From the NCBI GenBank assembly GCA_900468625.1, contig UBUL01000011.1, positions 1-64,000 of the forward strand: 64,000 bases of DNA, in the 5' to 3' direction. This DNA is from Hyphomicrobiales bacterium. Lineage in GTDB: Bacteria > Pseudomonadota > Alphaproteobacteria > Rhizobiales > Rhizobiaceae. Below are positions 60,255 to 64,000 of the stretch, piece after piece (positions within the stretch are counted from its first letter, which is position 1; each line of letters begins with the position of its first letter). The position numbers were made by a program, and so were the translations under genes. The notes below the pieces were generated by a model. That model saw nothing but the letters and a program-made list of their open reading frames with translations. It was not told the origin of the DNA and ran no database searches.

Positions 60255-61166
60255 ATGGCAAGGCAAAAAACGCTCTTCAAGGAGGCGTACAATCGCTACG
60301 CGGCGCGCCTGAAGCCCGATACCAAGCTGCCTAGCGAGCCTGAAATAGCAGCCGAACTCGGCGTGAGCCGCAGCACGGCGCGAGCAATCCTCATGCGACT
60401 AAGTGACGCCGGGATCATTCTCTGGAACAAGCGGCAGAAGACGGTGCTGCGCCTGCCGACGGAGGACGATCTATTTCCGAAGGAAGAAACCGATTCATTG
60501 CACGACATCGTCGAACGCAGCTTCATGATGCGCATCATGTCGGACGAGGCGCAGCCGGGCATGCAGATCAACGAGCTTGAGTTGGCGCGGGAAATCGGCA
60601 CCGGCACGTCTGTCGTGCGTGAATTTCTCATTCGTTTCAGCCGTTTCGGCCTCATAGAAAAGCGGCCGAACAGCCATTGGATCCTCAAGGGCTTCACCAG
60701 CGAATTCGCATTGGAGCTCGCCGATGTGCGCGAAATGTTCGAGCTGCATTCCGCGGCCGAGTTCGGCCGCCTGCCCGCCAATCATCGTGCCTGGGAGGAC
60801 TTGAAAACAATCGAACGGGAGCATCATGCGCTGCTCAGGGACTTCGACGCCCATTACCGCGATTTCTCGCGTCTCGACGAGAAGTTTCACCTGCTCATCC
60901 ATCGCGCCTCGAACAATCGCTTCATCGCCGATTTCTACGACGTCATCGCCATCGTCTTTCACTATCACTATCAATGGAACAAGGCGCTCGCCCGTGAACG
61001 CAATGCACGCGCCGTAAACGAGCATCTCGACTATATAGAAGCGCTGCAATCCCGCGACCAGCGGAGGATCAACGCTGCCTGCCGCCAGCACCTCGCCTCG
61101 GCGCGGCAGACGCTACTGCAGTCGATCCCGCAAGGTGCGGGCGAAGTTGCCGGCTCCGCCGCCTGA
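60255..61166 (+). CDS. GntR-family regulator with two winged-helix domains and an FCD domain
   Basis: A 303-residue regulator with an unusual layout. Residues about 5-70 form a GntR winged helix (LPSEPEIAAELGVSRSTARA). Residues about 85-150 form a second, FadR-like one (MQINELELAREIGTGTSVVR, then LIEKRPNSHWILKG). A helical FCD effector domain follows with likely metal or ligand histidines (DEKFHLLIHRASNNRF; FHYHYQWN; NEHLDYIEAL). Typical FadR-type proteins have one winged helix and about 230 residues. It is divergent from the aldo/keto reductase and sugar transporter genes, which it probably controls, and converges with the GH2 gene. Confidence 0.82.
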   Translation: MARQKTLFKEAYNRYAARLKPDTKLPSEPEIAAELGVSRSTARAILMRLSDAGIILWNKRQKTVLRLPTEDDLFPKEETDSLHDIVERSFMMRIMSDEAQPGMQINELELAREIGTGTSVVREFLIRFSRFGLIEKRPNSHWILKGFTSEFALELADVREMFELHSAAEFGRLPANHRAWEDLKTIEREHHALLRDFDAHYRDFSRLDEKFHLLIHRASNNRFIADFYDVIAIVFHYHYQWNKALARERNARAVNEHLDYIEALQSRDQRRINAACRQHLASARQTLLQSIPQGAGEVAGSAA

Positions 61167-61186
61167 GGGGAGAGCCGGCAGGCCGG

Positions 61187-63430
61187 TTATTTTGCCGTAA
61201 AGCTCACGTTTTGGCCGGCAAAGCGCGGGGACGAGACTTCGAGCTTGATGGCGCCCGCCTCTCCCGTTGCCTGCAGCCAGAACCCAGCCGTTCCGCCCTG
61301 GAATGGGACGGTTTGCGGCCCGATGATCTTGGCCGGACCATCGACCTTGATCGTGATGGCTTCATTGAGGAAAGAGAGACGCGAGCCTGCCTGGTCGAGC
61401 GCACGCACGATGACACGCACCGTGTCGCGCTCGTCTGCGCGCAAGGTGTCTGCATCGGCTTCGATCTGAAGCGAGGTCGGCAGCGGATTGGCGACCATAT
61501 GCTGCTCGACCACCGGCTTGCCGCCGATATAGCCGGTGAAACGCACGTCCTCCCACTCCATGCCCCAGACGCCGAGCTCGTCCGGCGTGAAGGAACGATG
61601 ATCGAAGACGACCGGCGGATGGGGCAGGTGCGGAAAGGTCTCCCGGTCAGGACCTAGGCGCTTGGTCAGCGAACCGTAACGCAGCTCGACCTCGTCGCAA
61701 TTGGTGAGAACGATGAGCGGCAGGGCACCGCCGATATTGCGCTCGCCGCGCGCCCAGATCGTCACCGGTTTCATGACGACCTCTTCGGCGGGTTCGCACT
61801 GGCTGGCATAGACGTAGGCCGCGAATTTCGGTTCGCGGAACATGTCCATGACGCCGTGGTAGCAGATGCGGTCGCCCGAGCCGAAATCGCTGTGGGTGTT
61901 GTAGTCGAACATGCACCAGCCGATGGCGCCTGATATCGACGGATCGCCATAGGCGGCGTTCAGAACTTCCAGATGCCGGCGTACATGCTCGGCCTGGCGC
62001 TGCTCCTGATCATAGATTTTCGTCGGATACATATGACCGCCGAATTCGGTGATCAGATAGGGCACATTCTTGGAAAGGCCGGTATTTTCCTGCTGCGGTC
62101 TCAGCGGCGTGCGCGGCCGGTTGGCGCCGGGCAGCTCTTCGTTGCCGAGGATGAAATCATTCATCGTATAGACATCCTCGAGCATTTCGCTCTCGGTGAT
62201 ATAACGGACGCCGCCGGTCTGGCGCGTCGGATCGAGTTCGCGTGCAAGCCGGTTCGTCTCGACGTAGAAATCATGAGAATCCTGGGATTCGTTGATGCGC
62301 ACGCCCCAGATGACGATCGAGGGATGGTTCCAGTCGCGCTCGATCATGCGGCGCACATTGCGGATCGATTCCTGCTGCCATTCCTTATCGCCGATATGCT
62401 GCCAGCCGGGAATTTCCTCGAAGACCAGCAGGCCGATACGGTCGCAATGGTCGAGGAACCATTTCGACTGCGGATAATGCGAGGTGCGCACGATGTTGCA
62501 TTTCAGCGTCCGCTTCATGATTTCGGCATCGCGCTCCTGGGCCGAGCGCCCCATGGCGTAGCCGACATAGGGAAAGGCCTGATGGCGGTTGAGCCCGCGC
62601 AGCTTCAGCGCCTTGCCATTCAAAAGGAAGCCTTCGGCCGTGAAGCTTGCCGTACGGAAGCCGAAAGCCGCGGCAAGACGGTCCGTTCCGCGGTCGCTCG
62701 CAAGCTCCACCTCTGCCGAATAGAGGACGGGATTGTCGAGCTCCCAAAGCGAAATGCCTGAAAGGCCGGCGAAGTCGAGCTTCACGCTTTCACCGGAGGT
62801 CTCGGCCTCGCCCGATGCGATGGCCACGCCATCGGCGGACCGCAGGGTAATTTTCACGATGCCCTTGAAAGCAAGATTTTGCGGATTGGAGATGTCGCAG
62901 CGCACCGTCACGGATGTACGGTCGGAAAGGACATCCGCCGTCTCGACCTTGATGTTGGCGACCGAGACGGGTGCGGCAACCTTCAGCCGGACATCGCGAT
63001 AGATCCCCGCATAGGTCAGATAGTCGATCCGGCCGCCGAAAGGCGGGATCTTGGGGTTCTCGCTACCGTCGATCTTGACTGTGATGAGGTTCTCGCCCTG
63101 ACGCAAACGGCCGGTCAAGCGGGCCTCGAAGGGCGTATAGCCGTCCTTGTGGGCAACAATCTCCTCGCCGTTCAGATAGACGGCGGCATCGGCCATCGCC
63201 GCATCGAAGATCAGCGATACCTCGCGCCCGGCAAACATCTCCTCCCATTTGACTATCTTCTGATAGGTGAAGGCGCGCTGATAGGATTTCTCGTCGAAAT
63301 AGTTGAAGGGCAGTTCGACGGCCGTATGCGGTAGCGTGACACTCTGCCCCTGCTGCAGGCGACCGGCATCCTCGGGCGAAAATCCTTCGCGAAACGTCCA
63401 GGATTCGTTGAAGGCGACAACAGAACGCAT
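61187..63430 (-). CDS. GH2-family beta-glycosidase (beta-galactosidase/glucuronidase type)
   Basis: A 747-residue glycoside hydrolase of family 2 without a signal peptide, so cytoplasmic. The start at 63430 has AGGA six bases upstream; a TTG at 63436 is possible. The N-terminal sugar-binding jelly roll (VYLNGEEIVAHKDGYTPFEA), an immunoglobulin-like domain and the TIM barrel (LRGLNRHQAFPYVG; IVRTSHYPQSKWFLDHCDRI) are visible. The expected acid/base Glu is in RINES and the nucleophile Glu in LITEFGGH. About 170 further residues form C-terminal beta domains. The substrate is probably a beta-galactoside or similar, possibly linked to the nearby sugar importer. Confidence 0.88.
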   Translation of the reverse strand: MRSVVAFNESWTFREGFSPEDAGRLQQGQSVTLPHTAVELPFNYFDEKSYQRAFTYQKIVKWEEMFAGREVSLIFDAAMADAAVYLNGEEIVAHKDGYTPFEARLTGRLRQGENLITVKIDGSENPKIPPFGGRIDYLTYAGIYRDVRLKVAAPVSVANIKVETADVLSDRTSVTVRCDISNPQNLAFKGIVKITLRSADGVAIASGEAETSGESVKLDFAGLSGISLWELDNPVLYSAEVELASDRGTDRLAAAFGFRTASFTAEGFLLNGKALKLRGLNRHQAFPYVGYAMGRSAQERDAEIMKRTLKCNIVRTSHYPQSKWFLDHCDRIGLLVFEEIPGWQHIGDKEWQQESIRNVRRMIERDWNHPSIVIWGVRINESQDSHDFYVETNRLARELDPTRQTGGVRYITESEMLEDVYTMNDFILGNEELPGANRPRTPLRPQQENTGLSKNVPYLITEFGGHMYPTKIYDQEQRQAEHVRRHLEVLNAAYGDPSISGAIGWCMFDYNTHSDFGSGDRICYHGVMDMFREPKFAAYVYASQCEPAEEVVMKPVTIWARGERNIGGALPLIVLTNCDEVELRYGSLTKRLGPDRETFPHLPHPPVVFDHRSFTPDELGVWGMEWEDVRFTGYIGGKPVVEQHMVANPLPTSLQIEADADTLRADERDTVRVIVRALDQAGSRLSFLNEAITIKVDGPAKIIGPQTVPFQGGTAGFWLQATGEAGAIKLEVSSPRFAGQNVSFTAK

Positions 63431-63625
63431 ATTCAATCCTATCGATTAAGCCCGTCGCATCGGGTGACGAACAGATGTTGCTTGGAAAATCACGCGCGGC
63501 GAGGCGGGCATGGACGCCGCGGGGCGATATCTATACAGGCTCGCCGCCGTTGCGCAATGCGACCGGTTGACAGATTTCATTTTCCGGACGAGCGAACCGC
63601 AGCAATCAGAGCAGCCTTGTATGAC

Positions 63626-64000
63626 CTAACGGCTACGTCCGTTCTTCGCCTCCTCGACCGGGCTGCGCACAGCGGCATACATGCCTGTCGTGCGGAATTC
63701 CGTCGGATTGATGCCGTAGATGCGGCGAAACACCTTAGAGAAATAGTTGGCATCGTCGAAGCCCGACATGATCGCCACTTCCTTGACCGGGATGAAGGCA
63801 GCCTTCGTCAACAGCTTCGCCGCGCGCTGCATGCGCTGCTGTAGCACGAATTCCGCCGGCGGCACGCCTTCGCTCTCGGCAAAGACGCGCGAGAAATGCG
63901 CGCGGCTGAGACCGCTCACCTTCGCAAGCTCTTCGACAGGCAGCGGCTTGTCGAGATTGGCGTTGATGTGGTCGATGACGACCTGCATGACCGAGCGGTC
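63626..64000 (-). CDS. AraC-family regulator, N-terminus beyond the window
   Basis: The C-terminal 124 codons of an AraC/XylS regulator. Both helix-turn-helix units are present: PVEELAKVSGLSRAHFSRVF and VKEVAIMSGFDDANYFSKVF, followed by RRIYGINPTEFR. The frame is open to the right edge, so the start and ligand domain lie outside. It lies upstream of the GH2 gene on the same strand, 195 bases away, and may activate it. Confidence 0.9.
   Translation of the reverse strand, partial: DRSVMQVVIDHINANLDKPLPVEELAKVSGLSRAHFSRVFAESEGVPPAEFVLQQRMQRAAKLLTKAAFIPVKEVAIMSGFDDANYFSKVFRRIYGINPTEFRTTGMYAAVRSPVEEAKNGRSR

Noticed and set aside
1-64000. CRISPR arrays, tRNA or rRNA genes, prophage or intact insertion sequences
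   Set aside because: No regularly spaced direct repeats, tRNA-like cloverleaf sequences, rRNA segments, integrases or transposase genes were recognised by eye. A tRNAscan or ISfinder-type search would be needed to exclude them fully.

Overview
The window looks like chromosomal DNA of a fast-growing alphaproteobacterium of the Rhizobium/Agrobacterium group. The support is a near-complete succinoglycan (exo) locus with proteins close to those of Sinorhizobium, a cobF-to-cobM aerobic corrin-ring locus, a mocDEF-like rhizopine-type module, an Agrobacterium-type ornithine cyclodeaminase, high GC coding sequence, and rhizobial mosaic palindromic repeats at four intergenic sites. I see no tRNA, rRNA, CRISPR array, phage or intact insertion sequence.

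Layout. (a) 1-7134: an OmpR-type response regulator and histidine kinase, two secreted alpha/beta hydrolases, a DipZ-type thiol-disulfide protein and a cytochrome b561. A TGTATC-N4-TGTATC direct repeat recurs in the promoter regions and may be the regulator's site. (b) 7433-13074: a polar amino-acid ABC transporter, a HutC-like GntR regulator and a protein annotatable as histidine ammonia-lyase that lacks the three residues forming the MIO cofactor. (c) 13156-20733: amino-acid genes under Lrp-type regulators (ornithine cyclodeaminase; alanine racemase plus D-amino-acid dehydrogenase) and an orphan HWE-type sensor kinase. (d) 20731-22882: an MFS exporter divergent from an AraC regulator. (e) 22949-30086: cobFGHIJ, inverted cobK, cobL and cobM. 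(f) 30155-34970: an IolI/MocC-like isomerase, a LacI regulator and mocDEF-like oxygenase, ferredoxin and reductase. (g) 35186-36765: an FMN reductase and a DMT transporter. (h) 36767-54847: exoP-N-O-M-A-L-K with a truncated exoH, then exoW, exoV, exoU, exoX, exoY, exoF, exoQ and exoZ. (i) 55034-64000: an Rbs-type sugar ABC transporter, an aldo/keto reductase, a GntR regulator with two winged helices, a GH2 glycosidase and a partial AraC regulator.

How it fits together. The exo genes cover most of octasaccharide synthesis: ExoY starts the lipid-linked repeat; ExoA, L, M, O, U and W extend it; ExoV adds pyruvate and ExoZ acetyl; ExoP, ExoQ and ExoF polymerise and export; ExoX restrains ExoY; ExoK cuts the polymer. 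The succinyltransferase gene exoH is broken, and exoI and exoT are absent from their usual place. Most other blocks are catabolic modules with their own local regulator. The most unusual item is the MIO-less ammonia-lyase homologue with its dedicated transporter: it keeps the overall fold and several active-site residues but should not be able to do classical histidase chemistry.
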